64,000 bases of DNA from Dimorphilus gyrociliatus (lineage: Eukaryota > Annelida > Polychaeta > Dinophilidae): assembly GCA_904063045.1 (NCBI GenBank), contig CAJFCJ010000004.1:1171713-1235712 (forward strand). Reading direction: 5' to 3'. Shown here piece by piece: positions 36,572 through 50,805 of this stretch (positions are counted from its first letter, which is position 1; every line of letters begins with the position of its first letter). The notes beneath the pieces are model-generated. The model saw only the letters and a list, made by a program, of their open reading frames with translations. It was not told the DNA's origin and searched no databases. Both the position numbers and the translations under genes were made by a program.

Positions 36572-39476
36572 TTAACGGCAAATAAACCTTAAGTTATTTA
36601 TAGCTCTAGTACTCTGATTATCGTAGTTTTTTGAAAAGGATATTTGAATTGCGAAAACTTCTTTATTAGCCTCACATTTGACAATGTGATAAAGGCCTAA
36701 ATCATTATCTCCGCCACAATGTGGTAGGATTTCTGTTATCATATCCGAATTAACAGACATTTTTAGTGCCTTAAGAGAATCTTCTTCGTTACACGATAAC
36801 AGTGTTGAGTTTGAAGTTTGATTAACTCCAGGCAAAAATTGCTTTATTAAATATTTTCCTGTACTTGTTAAGCACGCGATACCCATGTTGTACACAGCTT
36901 GAATAGTGTAGTTTAAATTGTTTGAAAAATTCTGTTTATGCTATTTTTCATAGAGATTATATAGGAGAAAAAAAAGTTAAAAATAAAATCTAGTCATTTA
37001 AAAAGCTATACGAACTGTAAAGATAGCCTTTAGAGTGAAATTTTTGGGGCATTCTAACCATTTAGACAAGTTTTCAGCTTTTTTATCTTGGAAAACTGAT
37101 TCTATGGGACCTTAAAAATAAAAAAGAAACTCTATTACATTGCTCTTCAGGGCGGCCGGTAAAAAAGACTGTTTACCTATTTCACAAAGACGTCCGTAAG
37201 TATTATTGTTACAAGAGCAATTGAAGCCTCCATTAGTAGGTGTACAGCGTCCATTATTTGAGCAAGGATTGGGACTACATATATCTTAAAAAAGCATATT
37301 GCTTTTATTAACATGTTAATAAAATTACTGATGTTTAATTACTCTTTTCGCATAAGTCTCCATAAAATCCTTGTAGGCAAGAGCAATTAAATTTTCCTTC
37401 CGGTTTTCTCATGCATGTTCCATTATTTTCGCATGGGTTTACGCCACAAGAATCTATCATTAAAGAAGACTATAAAAGTGTCATATAATATTACAAAATA
37501 TAAAAAATTACCATTTTTACATAATCTTCCAAAATAGCCGTCTGGGCAAGAACATTTAAATCCGATCTCATCTGACGTCCTATTACATGTTGCATTATTT
37601 TTACACGGATTTTGTTTGCAAAACTCTGTTATTTTTTGAAAAGGCTCAAATAAATTATCTATAAATAATCCTCTCGAAAAATACTGTACCATATTCGCAG
37701 TTTACTCCAAAAAATGGCTGAGGACATGTACATTTGTATCCTTTCGTAGTTTGACTACAAACTCCTCCATTTTGACACGGATTTGACTCACACTTATCTA
37801 TAAAATTACAAAATATACTAATAAATAATATCTAAACTTAAAAGTAATATTACAATATTCGCAATGTAATCCGGTGAAATCAGCCATACAGGAGCAATTA
37901 TATCCTCCTAGTCCCGGTATACAACTTCCACCATGTTGACATGGATTCGATGAACAAGAATCTTTTTACGTTTATGTTTAAAAAGGGAGGCATTTTTTTA
38001 AAATAGTGACAAATGATAAGCTTAAAATAAAACATTGTTACAGTTTTGACATCTATTTCCAACAAAACCGGGAAGGCAGTTACATGTGAAGTTTCCCCCT
38101 GGTAAACCAAGACAACTACCATTGTTGCAAGGATTGGGATTGCAGGCGTCTAAAAGACATTTTTTATTTTTCCTTTAGTAATTGACTAGAGAAAATTAAC
38201 TCCATTATCATTAATAACTCTTTTTTACCGTGGTTGCAAATCTCTCCGGAGAAACCATCGTAACATCCACATTGAAAGTGGGGATAGTCTAATCTAATGC
38301 AGTATCCACCAACTCTACTACAATTATGATTGTCGCATGCGTCTGATGAGTAAAAGAAGCTCGGTGAATGAAATTTTCTAATTTTTTAAAATTAATTAGG
38401 AATTAAGACCTAGTTCGCAACTTGAGCCAATGAAGCCTCTCGAACAATCGCATCCGTAAAGGTTAGCATTCTCTGTTGCTAATTTCTTGACACATTTTTG
38501 CCGATTATAGCAAGGACTTGGGTTACACACATCTATAAGTACAGACGGAATCTAATTTCTCTGTATTATATGAATAAATTTCATTATCAACAAAGACATA
38601 AATACTGACTATCATGGCAATTCACTCCTTTATATCCCGGTTCTATACAGGTACAATTATACTTGTAATCTTTACTTAAATCAATTTGGCAAATTCCGGA
38701 ATGTTGGCAAGGATTTGGGCTACAAGGACTTCTTTCGCAGTGATCTCCTAAAGTATAGCTGGGACATTGACAAATGAAATTTGCCCCATTTGAATCTGTT
38801 CTAACGCAGGTTCCTCCATTTAGGCAGGGTGTAGGGTTGCAGCCATCTGTAAAAGAAGAATAAGAAAGTTGATTACTTTAGTGTATTTCTGAAAATATAT
38901 ATTTTAGCTTTGTTTATTTTTTTGGTTAGCGCTTAAACCTCGTTCGCATGATCTTCCGTAGAATCCCGTTAGACAGGCACATGAGAAACCGTGAGGTAAC
39001 GAAGGTACTCTGGTACATGTTGCTCCATTCTGGCAAGGAGACGGATTACAAGGGTCATTTTGGCAATTTTCTCCTTTATAGCCAATTTTGCAATCACACT
39101 TGTAGCCGTTTTCAGAATCCACTTTCCTGCAAGTTCCACCATTTTTGCAGGGTAAGAAATCGCAGTAATCTATAAGATTTTAGAGCAAAATCATTTTCGG
39201 CCATTAATAAGTAATAGCATTAATTATACTTATATTATTCAAAGTATTTCCAACTGACAGCGATTCTAAGGCTTGAGTTTGTAAATTGTCAGGGTCAAAA
39301 GTACCAATTTTTATGCAAGCATCATAATTTTTATCACAACTGAACAAATCATTATTCGTCGATGAAACTTTTGTAAATTTAAAAAAGCTTCCAAAAGTTT
39401 TCTGATTATTAGAATATCTTACAAATAGAGAAAGAAATCCAAAAAGGATAACAAGGTATGAAAAGGTGTAATTCAT
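36572..39476 (-). CDS. Secreted protein with 12 EGF-like repeats and a C-terminal module
   Basis: Thirteen exons: 39230-39476, 38939-39169, 38610-38846, 38410-38532, 38229-38342, 38042-38149, 37854-37961, 37690-37797, 37512-37625, 37343-37453, 37177-37284, 37016-37110 and 36572-36931. The frame closes at 687 aa. Exons 2-11 are all bounded by phase-1 introns. Residues 1-24 are a signal peptide. Residues 25-83 are an unassigned N-terminal segment with two Cys. About 84-536 hold 12 EGF-like domains, each with six Cys; exons 2 and 3 hold two each. None has a clear calcium-binding start. Six show the C2-x4-S/T-C3 O-fucosylation pattern (EGF 1, 2, 3, 8, 10, 11). About 537-687 is a C-terminal module ending [10 protein letters not shown], weakly like the repeats of the vitelline-membrane outer-layer (VMO-I) fold. 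No transmembrane segment and no DSL domain, so not a Notch ligand or receptor. Likely extracellular matrix or signalling protein. Confidence 0.88.
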
Positions 39477-41667
39477 CTTTACGAAAGTTGAAAACTGACA
39501 AATAGACTAGTCAAATATAGGATCGAAATCAATGAGCAGACCGATTATTACTAGGAACTTAGGAAGAGATTACTGTAATTTAATATACACTCCTTTCTTC
39601 TTTTGAAAATAAAAAAATGATATTATGAATTGAATTTTGATCACTTTTTTGTTTAAAGTTCTGTAACATGTTTTATTTATTGACAGTTCTATTCTTCTTA
39701 TTTATAGTTCCAGAAATATAAATATAAACTTAGAGTGAATGTCAAGGGTAGAATAATTATAATTGCCCTTCATTGTATAAGTCGAATGATTAATCAATCG
39801 ATGACGTAATAAATTCCATTTTATGTGATTGAATAAAAGGGATTATTTACTTTAAACTATATTCTTTCAGCTATATGTGTTTTATTCATATAAATAAAAT
39901 AGGATTTTTAAGTAGTGTTTGCTACTTTCTTAGTTTGCAATAAAGTTAGATTTAGCTATACGATATTGCTGTTGACTCGAGTCACAAGGTTACCTCATAT
40001 AAAGATACTACTCCGATTTAAAGTAACATATATCAATAAATCTTTCATCGGCGATGTTATTATCTTAGTTCAAAAATATTTAACTATGATATATATATGT
40101 AGTCCCGTCTTCTCACATATAAATCACTTTGTTCGATAATGTCTTAGCGTGCCTCACATGCAAATTCATTTATGCAAATTGGATTGCGCAGACCTACTCA
40201 GATAACACTACAAAGTCAGAACTATCACTCAACACTTTAGCCTTTTTCTTTACTTTAGCAAAAGGATACCAAATATCTATTGGAGAAAAAGGAGGGTCGA
40301 ACAAACCAATCAATGTCTAACAATGAAAGCAGATCTTACTGCATAGGTTGTTAGTTTAACGAATTTATTCCCAAAATAACCATTAATTGCCCAATTTAGA
40401 TACTTGATATTTTTATAGTAACGCCTGGTAGATCAATTCTTATATATTTTTCAATATATCAATTTGTTCTTTTTCGGAAAACATTGATTTATCTTCGCAA
40501 CTTAAATAAAATATCAAAAGAATAACGAGACAAAAATGTTTTCCTGTAAGCTACAGTAATCAACATCAAGATTAAGATCAAGACCAAAACCAAGCACATC
40601 AAGGATAATCATTAAAATTACGCGTCATTTATAATCTAATGGAAAAAGAAAAAAAAGAAAGAAATGTTAAATCATTTCATTTCTTTTACCATTATAAATC
40701 GTAATTTTATGACACTTTTCCTTATGAATATTCATCAATCTATCATTTAAAGATAGAATATTTAGAGTGTTTACAGAATATGAATGATTTTTCATCAGTT
40801 AATACTTACTGTTTAATTGTAATAGTCAGAATATAGTTATTTATTTCTTCTATAAATAGTAAAATATATAGTACATGTAGAAAAGTGGAAGACATAGTAG
40901 TCTTTATTATTATTTTTTTTGAAACAAAAGAATCCACTTGCCTCCCACTAATATTCCTTTTACCAGTTCTGTGGGTCTACCTATCTGAAGTAAATTATAA
41001 GAAGACTTATAAATACAGATGCAGTAAAGCTACTTTATATCCAGTAGCCTAAAAAATTTCATATTTTCTTCTTGTATGCTACACAGTTTGTTTCATATGT
41101 TACCTTCACTGTGATACGAAAGAGAAGAAAGAAGGAAGGCGTTGAAGAAGGAGGGTAAGAGAAAAAGGAAAAGAAATTGAGTCTAATACTGTTCGAATAC
41201 TAACAGTTTTACTTTAAAAAACTAATAACAGAGGAAACTATAAGTAGTCATCTTTTTAAATATTTAATGAAAAGATATTGGGATAAAGGTAAAATAAAAG
41301 GAATGATATTATAAAGGCATTATAAAATTTTGTTTTTGAGAGAGTGTAGAACTGGCAGCGACCTTTTGAAAATAAGTAGAGGGGAGTTGATCCGCTAAAG
41401 TAAGACCTATTAAGTACGTACTTGTTGGTTTTTTTTTTTTGGTTTAACATATCAAAAATATACAAGAATGAAGGGAGTACTCTAATCTTTTCCATTTCAT
41501 AGTTCTTACCTTCTTATTTTTTATATAAACAAGCATTATTGTTCTTCTTTTTATTCGCTTTCCTAACAATAATACAAAAATATCGATGTTAAAAGTTTTT
41601 TACTATATTTAGTAACAATTTTTAACTTAAGAAAAAGCTGATGGCATAGAGCAGTTTTCTGAGTAGC

Positions 41668-41770
41668 CAACTCAATTGCGCAACGTATCAAAGGCATAGC
41701 AGAGTAGAGTGAAAGAAGAAAAGAGACTGCAGACTTGTCAACGACATCAAGCGAGACGTAAATTGAGTTG
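41668..41770. other. Long-range inverted repeat in a GC-richer patch
   Basis: CAACTCAATT (41668-41677) and AATTGAGTTG (41761-41770) are perfect 10-bp reverse complements 83 nt apart. The interior is GC-richer than the flanks. A minus-strand open frame (41563-41802) over it has no recognisable domain. It could be a structured RNA or an element with paired binding sites. Confidence 0.3.
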
Positions 41771-44621
41771 AGAGTTTGCCTGGCGAGATTCACTGCCTGC
41801 AACTTGGAAGTTTATTGCTCTGATTTTATTCTCTTACACTTATCTATTTTGTATAACATTTTATTCAACATTTTCAATCAGTCTCCAAGGACTTTACAAG
41901 TTATTTTGATTGACTTTTAAGCTGACAGTAACGTTTTTTGTTCCAAATGAGTCTTTTTATACTTTTTTTCTATTTTTTAATTTTGCATTGTATTAATTAA
42001 AAGGTAGAGACAGTTTTGATAAATGCCGCTTCCTCATTTTTTCCCCGTCTATATTTAAAAGTAGAAAGAAAATAGTGTCTAGATTAATTACAGAATAGAC
42101 GAACAGATAAAATGACAGACAGAAGGAAGGAGAAACGTAACAATATTCAATTTTAGATAAAAGGTAGTCCCACTAGTATGTTGAAACATCTGTTTCGCTT
42201 TCGATTGATGAAACATAAACAAAAAACAAAAAAAAGGGAAAATCTGCGAAAATATAATAACTTTGTCCCTAAGAATATTTAATAAGATAATTTATAGTTA
42301 GAGAAAAGAAGTGTGATGATATGTTATATGAGGTGTTTAATAATGTAGTCCTTTATTTATTCTTTCTATTCCCTTTGAATTCGGTTTAAAATATACTAAA
42401 CAAAGATAGTGTTTTTCATCAACAATTTCCAACGAAACTAAGAATCGAAAGAGAAAAGTATTCAATAAAGAGAATAATTAAAGATACTTAAAAATAAAAC
42501 AGTAAAATCTCTCTTCCTACTATATGAATAACCATAATTAAATACAAATAGAAACAAAGCTTCCCTTTACAATTGAATCTTAATAATAAACATATCTCTG
42601 TCCTTATTTTGTTAATATTTAAAAATAGTAAGAAAGCCAAGTCGTATCCTTTTTGCCGTAGGTTATATCACTTTGTTAGTGCATTTCATGATCAACTAAC
42701 TTTACTATAACATACTGTGTTTACAGAGTCCGCACGAAGACAACATTTATCATGAGTTTTATTTGCATTCTTGGCATGTTTATTTTAAATTTTCCAGCTA
42801 ATATTATTCTTTTTTTTATAAGCTACTAGACATTGAACTATCCTCTATTCCTGGCCTCATACTGATCCCTTTCGCCAGAAACACAGTATAAGCATATAGA
42901 CGAAAAGAGTTTATATTCAATAATTTTTGTTTTTTAAAAAAAAAATATATTTGTAACTTTGATTAATATCAATAGCTTAATTTAATAATTATAATAGTTT
43001 GTTCATATTTAATTAATTGGAAAGATTATAATAGTCAGGTTTTTATATGATTAATGTACATTTCAATCAATTTACTAAAAGGTAGTAGTAAATTTTATTT
43101 ACAATATTAAAAATTTTTAAAAGGAAAGGATAGATTATTATTATAGAAATTATGATTGCAATATTGAGAAAAAGTTGCCTAAATATATTAAGGAGAAGTT
43201 GCCTTAAGGATGATGATACAAACCCTTTTAATGGTCTCAATTAATATTTCCTCAGTAATATTGTTAAATGTGTATCATTACATCATTTTGTTTAGTTCCA
43301 GTTTTATATTGTATTAGGCTTAGAAGTACTTAAATAAAGAGAAAATTTTTCTACTTTTCCCCCGTCTTTCTCACTTCTCTCTCTCTCGAGTTTTCACTCT
43401 CTTTTTTAATTCTTCCATGTGATTTATAACGCTTGATTACAGATGTAATTACTCTTCGAATTAATGAATACAATCACGCAAAGCCATGTTATTAATATCT
43501 GTAATCCGTTCACGTTGCCTTTTTCTACAGAATGTAAAGATTAACGAAAATGATCAATATGAATAGACTAATAAAATAAATTCTATTAATATAGCAATTT
43601 TCAGTTAAAAATAGTCTATTATTTCTTCTTTATTATTGAATTTTTTATGTTCTATACTGAAACTAAAAGAAAAGCTAAGCAAAGATAGTAAAAGATATAA
43701 GAAAGTGATCTTCGTATCAAGATAAAGCCAACGCCACCTAACGGCCGCCAGTTTTTTCCAGTATAGTTTTGAAGGAAAGAGGATTTTAACCGTTGTAGGC
43801 ATGCAACTTGCTGCTCGCTCGTTATTCTGATCTGCTTGACAGGTTAGTGACTTGGGAAAATTTTCCCTCTTTATAGTTTTATTTTCGTAAAAATATTTAA
43901 AAAATATTTATATTTAAGAGATTTATCTTTTACTATAAAAGTAAAATCATACGAAAAGAGCTGTTGCATATTTTTGCAAAACTTGTATTTCTAAGTGTTT
44001 TTGATTTTCTCTTTCATCTTTATTTTTAGTAGTAAATTATTATTTTCGTCTAATTTTACAGAAATCTCTCAATCTTATATAAATTGATAATAAGTAACGA
44101 ATATTATACTTGTACGCAAAGTAAGAAAGAAAGCTTTGTTATTCATTTCAATTTTATAAGTTAATACAAGAAAAAGGTTATATTGTACATTTGATGTACT
44201 TTTATCTTTTTTTTCCAATTATTTCTATCGTTTAGTTATGTTGCGAAGTTTTGTTTTGGTCTTATTGTCAACATATTCTTTACGGATAAAATGAAACGAA
44301 ACTACGCAGAACAAAAATCAATTTGATCCGTTTTTGTTCATCAACAATGTCACGCTTTTGGTCAATTGTTAGAGGAAAAATTAATGAAAATTGTAAGGAT
44401 AGCTTATAGGCAAAATATGCTCCAGTCATTTCTTTTCACCTATATTTTTTTGACTCTTTTCTCCTTTTCATTCTTTCATATTTCCTATGTATCCACCATT
44501 TTCATTTTGGCCTTATTTCCGTACTCTCCTACATATTAAAATAAAAAAGATAGAGTCCATTGAAAATAAACAAAAAACGAAGCATCACAATATTACATAC
44601 TAACGTATGAAATGTAAGTAT

Positions 44622-44641
44622 TTATATATATATATATATAT
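44622..44641. repeat. (TA)n microsatellite
   Basis: Short pure TA run; similar short runs lie at about 44817-44832 and 45868-45882. Confidence 0.8.
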
Positions 44642-47309
44642 TTCGCTGTGAGCATTACAGCAGCTTGCTTTTCAATTTGCGATAATTGCATCTCGTCCTT
44701 GATTATGAAACCTTAAAAAAATAGACTTTTTTCAGCCGGAAAATTTCTAAGCATAATAGCTGTTCTACCAGTTAACCTTTAAAGTGAGAGATAATTTTGA
44801 TTAATATTAGAAGATACATATATATATATATATTGTATTTGTAAATACTTTCTACTCTATACTATACTTACGCATGTAAGAAAAGGGAATTTATATTGAA
44901 ATATGATAAATATGCTAATTTTAACAGATCAAAAAGGTAATTACTAATAAATATGTTAACAGACGCCAATTGTTCATCATAATAGTTTTATATAGTAAAA
45001 CGAAAAAGAAAAAATTTACAATGTTTGTTTAAGAGTTTTTATATTTTTTTTATTAGGATACATATATATATTTAAGTATACATAAATACATTGTTACTAC
45101 TGTTAACATTGATTACTTTGTTAACAAAGTAGAATAAATCGGATGTAATATATTGATTTATTATTGACGGAATTGACTTTTAGTATTCAGTCTTGACACA
45201 TAGTCACGCCGCAAAGCGTTGAAGGAAATTAGGATTAATAGGATTATGTTGCTACTAAATGTAAAAGTTACTAAAGTGGAAAAAAATGGATATTACAGGG
45301 CGACCTTTAAGTTTGTCAATCTTTCTCTTATCGGAAAGGAGGCCTTTACAGTTTGGTGTCTTGGAAGTGGGGCGCTATATGTTACTCATGTGAAGAAAGT
45401 AAAAACCTTCTAGTACATAGTAGTAATAGTAATAGTAAGAAAGCAGAACTACAAACCGGAAAGAACATCTAATTATCACTAGTACATTTGTTTAACCAAC
45501 TTTCCATTGACAAACATAAATCTGAGAAGAAAATTGACCACCTAATAAGGGAGAGATGTGAGAATGTGCTAAATCTCATGGATATTGTTAAATATTAAAA
45601 TAATATAACAATTCTATAGTTTTAATTTAAATCTTACTAGAAATAAATAAAAATGAGTATATGTAAAAGACAAATCATCCTTAAACGGTTTATCTTAGGC
45701 CGTTTTTAAATAGAATTAAGGTACGTATAAATAAATTAGGCTAAAGCTGAGTAATGGGTATGCTAAATAGGACAATGAAACTTTCAGATGTAAGGGATAA
45801 AGCGTAAATGATACAATATAGTTTTGATGTTTTCGTTATTTTTGTAGTATAGGGTCATAAATAAAGTATATATATATATATATTCAGTACTTTTTGCAAA
45901 ATATTTACTTTCATCTTGGTTAAAATAATAAATAAGATTTATAAAAAGTAAGAAATTCAAGGAAGACTGATTTTATATAATTGAATGAAATATTTTCCTT
46001 CTACAAACAGTTTTAAGAGAGCATCTAAGAGCAATATATATCTTCTTAGGTACAATCTATTTATCCCTTCATCCCGTAATTTATGTAAATTAGGTCTCGT
46101 ACAGAAATTCAGTCAATCGATCATTAAGCGACATAGACAATTCAAGGTTGTCGTGTTTGATTAATAGTAACGGCTTTTATGTGATTTTGATTAGCCGAGA
46201 ATGTTTCTTTTTCTATTTGAGCCAGAAGATCGATTACTTAAATTGACGGTAGCAGATATAGTAATACCTATAATAGGTTTGGAAACGCATAATTTCACTA
46301 CAATTAAGTGGGTGGTTCTTTTTTGTGGATTTGTACAAAAGAGGCTTTCCTATGGCATTTTTCTAACTAAACTCTTTCAAAATACTTCTATCTATAACAT
46401 ATCTATATTCTAAGGGAATCTACAATTTTTGCTCATTTATAATACTTCTTACATCAATTGTCTATCTGCTTCTTTCCTGAAATAATATATAAAGTATATA
46501 CACAGTATACTCTTCTGAAAATATTTTCCTTTTCATGAGCTTCTCTTTTATTGAGGCTAAATTAATAACCAATTATAAAAAGACTTCATTGTACTATCTA
46601 AAAGGGAATTTGAATGTAACAAAAGCCTTTAAACAATTGACTATAAATTACATCTAATTAGTTCTAATTGTAGATTGATTTGAAAGGGAGAAAGCTAAAA
46701 AAAGGAATTAAGCAAAATATTTTTCAACATATGAATTTACAAAAAATATAAGAATACTATAGTCAGAAATAAAAGAAAGTAAATGCGAATTTGAGTGGAG
46801 AAAAGACCATCTCAGACCTTTGACCATTTCAACGGTGTGCTCATTGCGTGAAAGAACATGGTAGATTAGGCTATTAAATGGAGAAGATGAGTCATTAAAG
46901 AAAACTACTATGGTATTGCTATTAAACTCACGTATCATTATTATGTAAATAATGTTAATTAAAAGAAGTTAGCTATCCTTTGTGTAGTTAGTGAAAAAGT
47001 GGAGGGAATGGAAGAAAAAAACTAAGTAATAGGATTGTGGAGTCGAAGGATCAAAAAAACCAACATTATTCGAACTGACATTCTTTTCCTCTCTAAAAAC
47101 CTGCTAAGAGAAAGTGCAAAGAGCCAAGTTACTGCTTAACATTGTACTTTAAGATACTCTATATTGACTACGTTGTATTTACTTTCTTTTGGACAAAATT
47201 AAATTATATCGTTCTTTCGCTTACTCTTTCTGCGAATAATTTATTTGCACAGATGTATAAATCTCATAAATGTATTTGTAATAAATTTTCCAGGTGAATA
47301 ACATCTTTC

Positions 47310-47415
47310 TCTTACTTGCCTCTCTTCGTTTCTTCACTTGTCTATCTCTATCCTCTTCCTTTCCTCTTCTCTACTCCCCTCTTCTTGTCCCTTCATCGTC
47401 TCTATCTCTTCATTT
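47310..47415. repeat. Polypyrimidine (CT-rich) tract
   Basis: TCTC/CCTCTT-rich tract with pyrimidine on plus, one of only a few in the window with this orientation. Confidence 0.75.
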
Positions 47416-47866
47416 TCTTATTTATTTTAAATTGGTCAAATATAGTAGATATGTAATTCTTTTTTATTTATTTACGAGTTGTAAACAAATTTTGTTTATA
47501 ATCATCATTTTTTTATCACTATAGAGGGATTTAGTATGTTGGATTACTATAAAAGCCTATCTATTGTTATAAAGGAAGATATACAAAGATTTTAGTAATA
47601 GCAAAATATAAAAGAAAATGATCCAAACCCAACTTCAAAAGAGTATTTCTCTCTTTTGCTATTTTAAATGTCACGTATTCCCAAGCTTTTGATTATCAAA
47701 GTCTAGTATTAAGGAATATTTAAAATTTTGTAGCATTTATATGCAAACTGTGCAAACAAGATTAGCCCATCCGACAAAAACATGATCGTGTGAATTGACT
47801 GTTATTTAGATGGAAAGCGTCTATCATTTATCATCCTTTATCCTTTCACAAAATTCAGTATATTTA

Positions 47867-47871
<5 letters not shown>

Positions 47872-47912
<41 letters not shown>
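47872..47912. repeat. (TA)n microsatellite
   Basis: Pure TA run of about 40 bases. Confidence 0.9.
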
Positions 47913-48191
47913 TAATATAACACTCTTTATGAGGTATATCTAGGTAAGCATATTTTGCCCGACATATGTCTCAGAATCAAAGTTCGTTCAACTTTCCATA
48001 TAATAAGTATATGTGAAAATATGTTATAAGGAAGATTTGCGTATGGTATTTCAGCTCAGATAGGTCATTACGTACAAAAAAATAACTTACTAAAATAGTA
48101 TTTCTTTCCAAAAATTCAATTTGTTTGCCCTACTTTTTTCGCCTTGTTTAAGCGTCTAGCTTGCTAATTGAGATTTTTCAGATGACTAGAG

Positions 48192-48228
48192 GCACTCTCT
48201 GTTGACTCAGGCTACATTAAGAGAGTGC
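48192..48228. other. 9-bp stem-loop with AP-1-type site in the loop
   Basis: GCACTCTCT (48192-48200) and AGAGAGTGC (48220-48228) are perfect reverse complements around a 19-nt loop that contains TGACTCA, the AP-1 consensus. It stands alone in AT-rich DNA; role unknown. Confidence 0.35.
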
Positions 48229-50639
48229 AGTGAAAATTGCGCTACTGTATAGTTTAAAAACGTCCCTTTTTCCGGCTGTATTTATTAGCTATAGCAAAGT
48301 GTCCGGGAAATTTATCGGTTGTTGCTGTAGGGCTTGTCGAAAATTGCGTGTTGATGGTTTTATGACGTTGATTTCTGGTTTCATTGTTGTGTCAAATTTA
48401 CAAGTTTTCTACAGAATTCAATTTTCTTGTTATTTAACTATTTCTTTTGAGTATTGAACAACTTTAAAAAACCAACTCTTAATTAAGATTACGAGGATAT
48501 CGCCAGCAATGAATAATAGTAAATATATTTGATTGTTTCCTATTGATTTCCCGAAAGAAGGACTCAATACAACTAATCGACGAGTTACTTTTATACTTTA
48601 GCTAAAAAAAAACAGATGGAATAAAATATAGCTTGGTGTAAACATAAGGAAAAAAGAACGTTTATAGAAACCTATTTCCTTATCCAATACTTTACAAGAA
48701 GTCAGTCAAATACCCTTTTAAGAAATCTTTCGAAAAAAGTCAAGCACATCAAAAGTCTTAGCAATCTATTATGTAGTCTAAAATTTCATGTTAAATATTT
48801 ATTGTAGTTAGTCTCTTCTCTAGTTATTTTAATATAAATAAATAAAATTAAATACTGATTACCTATCTATCTTAAAATAAGAGATACTTTGAGATTATCA
48901 TAATGTATAAGTATTTGTTTACAGACTAAACGTATTAAAAGATTATCTACATTATTCTATTAGTTCGTTCCTAGTCTCCTTTTAATAATAAATATATCAA
49001 AATAGAGATAGTTCCGAGTACAAGTAGATGCAAAAATTCCAATATGTATTGAGTATATAGAATAGTAAATACATACATATAAAGTAAATGTATATTAGAT
49101 TTGCAGAGTAAATAGCCTAGTATGCATATATATAGTATATATACTGTACATGTAAATATATTACATTCATATATTATTGGAACTACAAGAACATGTAAAT
49201 ACATATGTATAAAAATAGATTCATTACCATATATATATATACATATGAAATAGATTCAGAAGATGTAACAATATCACATATGCATATAATACTTTCAACA
49301 TGTTGTCCTACAGAACATTTCTAATTAATTAACATAGCTTTCCAAAGCGGGTATTTTGGTTTTAGTATATGAAAAATTTCTTAAAATATTTAAAATGCCG
49401 TCAAATAGTAAATTAATTTTTGAAAATATACTGCAAAACTGCAAATACTTTCAAAAATTGAATTTCATTAGAAAAATGAATCTTATAGCTAAATAAAAGT
49501 TGGTTTATTTCGAAAATTATACCTTTTCTTATGTTTTATTATATTCATAAAGAAAATACATTGGTAAGAAAAGTAAAATAAGAATTACAGACGAAAATTA
49601 AAGCAGTTTTTGTCAATAATTTACTTATCGTTTCCTTCTTTTCTTTTATGACTTTGAGAGAAGCCTTCTTGAAATATGCCATAAATTATTAAATAGTTAG
49701 ACATCTCTTAGTCTAATGGAATGTCAAAACAACTTGGGTAGCACCTAGACCCTGTTATTGATGATCAAACAAAAAAGAAAAAGAGAACCCAAGGCATTAT
49801 ATATTATCAATTGTTTCAAACCTTTGATACCTTTGTTGTACTTTTACAACTAATTGTATCAATATTTTACTTTTTAATTGCTTCTTGTCGTTATTTTCTA
49901 TTGCAAGCAATTTGAAAAATATTTTAATGCATAAGCCAAAGAATGAAAATATCCGGCGATATATAAAAAGTCTTTAAACAAACAACTCCATAAATTAGAG
50001 TATTGTAAATACCTCTCCTATCGATTACCTTATTATGTAATTCTGTTGGAGAAATATTTTCTTTCTTAAGTTTTAGCCATTTTATATACTCTTTTCCACC
50101 TGTTTGTCACCACTTACAACGAGATGTAAGAGTTCTATACCATTAAATCGTAAATTTCTTAGTAGAAAATTGATTGATAGTCTATTATCGTGCCAATTCG
50201 CCTTGCACGGAGTATTTACGGATGAGTTTTATAAAGAAAAACAAACGGTTTTATCCTAAAAATAATCTACCAAAATATATTTTTTAGTGTATATTCTTCT
50301 TCAATTGTCAAGTCTTAACATTTTCCTATAAAATATTTCCTTTTGTATTCCCCACTGTACAAAGTAAGAGGAAATCACTTCTTTTACAATTATCATTCTA
50401 AACTTTACTGTCATTCTCTTTATTATTTGCAGTTGCTTCCTTTTCTCGCTTTAAAATCTTTTACTTTTATTACTCTGGATTTTTTTTAAAAAAACAACAA
50501 AATCTTTTTGATCTATTAATAAAATATTAATTAAATCCTGTTTTTAAAGATAGATTTCACAAACAATGCATATGTACATGTATATTTCAAGGAAATATGT
50601 TTAAAGAAAAATATACTTTCATACTGAGAATAGGCAGCC

Positions 50640-50660
50640 GGGAGAGAGCCAGTAAGAGAG

Positions 50661-50696
<36 letters not shown>

Positions 50697-50805
50697 AGAG
50701 CAGGACAGTGAGAAAAAGACAAAGAGAAAGACAGAAAGAGAAAGAGAGAGAGACAGAGAGACAGAGTTGAAAAGCCTGACAGAAAGAGAGATAAAGAGGA
50801 AAAAC
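50640..50805. repeat. (GA)n microsatellite with GACA units
   Basis: The longest GA tract of the window, purine on plus, with AGACAGAG interruptions. Three overlapping minus-strand Ser/Leu-rich frames are repeat translations. Confidence 0.92.

Noticed and set aside
39230-39476. Reading the EGF protein as a Delta/Jagged-type Notch ligand because of its N-terminal two-Cys segment
   Set aside because: No DSL domain follows (EGF 1 starts directly), there is no transmembrane helix, and the C-terminal module differs.
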